A stretch of DNA of 7,426 bases, taken from contig CANMPU010000041.1 in NCBI GenBank assembly GCA_947499755.1, forward strand, positions 1 to 7,426, in the 5' to 3' direction. A program made the translations under genes and the position numbers. The DNA comes from Betaproteobacteria bacterium. Its GTDB lineage: Bacteria; Pseudomonadota; Gammaproteobacteria; Burkholderiales; CANMPU01. Each line of letters starts with the position of its first letter. The first letter of the stretch is position 1. Shown one piece after another: positions 6,236 through 7,426 of the stretch. Below the pieces are notes generated by a model. The model ran no database searches and was not told the DNA's origin. It worked only from the letters and a program-made list of their open reading frames with translations.

Positions 6236-7426
6236 ATGAAAATTATCATACTGGGCGCGGGAAGAGTTGGCTCGACGGTCGCCGAAATTTTAGTTTCCGA
6301 AGCCAATGATATTACCGTCATCGACACAAACCAAACATTATTGTCAGCACTGCAAACCCGTCTAGATCTACGCGTGGTGCATGGAAATGCTGCGCATCCG
6401 ACAACCCTCGCCAACGCCGGGGCAAATGACGCGGACATGATTATCGCGGTAACACGAAGTGACCAAACTAATTTGGTCGCGTGTAAGATCGCTGCGACTT
6501 TGTTTAATACACCGACAAAGATCGCGCGTATCCGTTCTATAGATTATCTTTCTCATCCTGAATTATTTTCACCACAAACTTTTTGTGTCGATTTTGCCAT
6601 TTGCCCCGAGCAAATATTGACCGACTACATCGTTAAGTTAATCGAATTCCCTGAATCGCTTCAAGTGCTATCTTTTGCGCACGGTAAAGTGAGCTTAGTT
6701 GCAACACGTGCGTTTCATGGTGGGCCATTGGTCGGACATGAGTTGCAATATCTGCCCACTCTGATTCCTAATATCGACACGCGCGTTGCAGCAATCTTTC
6801 GCCACGATCGCTCTATTGTTCCCGAGGGAAACACCATAATTGAGGCCGGGGATGAGGTGTTTTTCATCGCGGCGGCAGAACATATCCGCAGCGTTATGCG
6901 TGAGCTCGGTCGTATGGATAAGCCGGTTAAAAAGGTCATGATTGCCGGGGGCGGGCACATTGGATCGTGGCTGGCACGGTCACTAGAATATAGCTACCAA
7001 GTCAAACTCATAGAATTTGATAAAAAGAAATGCGAGCAACTAGCGAGCGAACTCGACGCAACATTAATTTTGCACGGGGATGTAACCGATGAAACATTGC
7101 TAGAATCAGAGCACTGTGGAGAAATGGATGTGTTCTGTGCAATTACGAATGATGACGAAAATAATATTATGTCATCACTGTTAGCAAAGCGTTTGGGTGT
7201 AAAACGCGCCATCACCATGATTAATCGCGCTGCCTACGTTGATCTCATGCAAGCAGGCGCGATCGATATTGCGCTCTCGCCGTCGCACGCTACTATCGGA
7301 TCGCTACTCGCCTATGTGCGTCGTGGCGATGTTGTTGCGGTTCATAGTCTGCGCCACGGCGCCGCAGAGGCACTAGAGATCGTCGCCCATGGTGATTTGC
7401 GAACATCAAGAGTAGTCGGTCGGCGC
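6236..7426 (+). CDS. trkA: Trk potassium uptake system NAD-binding protein TrkA, partial at the right edge
   Basis: TrkA is the peripheral cytoplasmic regulator that binds NAD(H) and gates the TrkH/TrkG potassium channel. The visible 397 residues run to the window end; E. coli TrkA has 458, so about 60 C-terminal residues are missing. It has the duplicated RCK layout. The first Rossmann domain has ILGAGRVGSTVAE (5-17) with the ribose-binding acid in VIDTN (D30). The first TrkA-C domain includes RVAAIFRHDRSIVPEG and AGDEVFFIAAAEHIRSVM. The second Rossmann domain has MIAGGGHIGSWLA (235-247). Later segments ITNDDENNIMSSLLAKR and AYVDLMQAGAIDIALSP match E. coli closely. The last visible residues SRVVGRR fall at the linker into the final TrkA-C domain. 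The whole frame is open. The trkH partner is not in the window. Confidence 0.96.
   Translation, partial: MKIIILGAGRVGSTVAEILVSEANDITVIDTNQTLLSALQTRLDLRVVHGNAAHPTTLANAGANDADMIIAVTRSDQTNLVACKIAATLFNTPTKIARIRSIDYLSHPELFSPQTFCVDFAICPEQILTDYIVKLIEFPESLQVLSFAHGKVSLVATRAFHGGPLVGHELQYLPTLIPNIDTRVAAIFRHDRSIVPEGNTIIEAGDEVFFIAAAEHIRSVMRELGRMDKPVKKVMIAGGGHIGSWLARSLEYSYQVKLIEFDKKKCEQLASELDATLILHGDVTDETLLESEHCGEMDVFCAITNDDENNIMSSLLAKRLGVKRAITMINRAAYVDLMQAGAIDIALSPSHATIGSLLAYVRRGDVVAVHSLRHGAAEALEIVAHGDLRTSRVVGRR

Overview
The window comes from a proteobacterial chromosome, most likely Beta- or Gammaproteobacteria. The clues are a classical fused ArgA (amino-acid kinase plus GNAT), a TrkA and an RsmE that follow the E. 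coli proteins closely, and a membrane-bound PAS-GGDEF-EAL sensor. Base composition looks roughly balanced and even across the genes. I see no insertion sequence, phage gene, integrase, CRISPR array, tRNA or rRNA. This reads as ordinary core chromosome, not an accessory island.

Left half, all on the minus strand. Positions 1-2366 encode a large cyclic-di-GMP sensor/turnover protein that runs off the left edge inside its EAL domain. It has two membrane segments around a periplasmic sensor, then HAMP, PAS, PAS, GGDEF and EAL. The reading frame is broken by one TGA at 1596-1598, at a PAS position where I expect tryptophan; the frame is fully open on both sides of it. Upstream, after a 119-base gap, is argA (2487-3824), the first enzyme of arginine synthesis. 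A 208-base gap with a short hairpin and a possible 10-codon leader ORF separates argA from rsmE (4033-4782), the 16S rRNA m3U1498 methyltransferase.

Right half, all on the plus strand. A 69-base divergent gap separates rsmE from a probable operon: a thioredoxin-fold redoxin with a CNHC motif (4852-5406), an inositol-monophosphatase-family phosphatase overlapping it by ATGA (5403-6203), and trkA (6236 to the right edge), the NAD-binding subunit of the Trk potassium uptake system, missing about its last 60 residues.

The genes do not form one pathway. They cover c-di-GMP signalling, arginine synthesis, ribosome modification, redox, phosphate-ester hydrolysis and potassium uptake. The strongest oddity is the lone in-frame TGA in the c-di-GMP gene. 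The redoxin gene ends naturally at TGA, so the organism appears to use TGA as a normal stop. That makes the internal TGA most likely a nonsense mutation or a base-call error rather than a recoded codon. I found no convincing evidence of a novel multi-gene system here.
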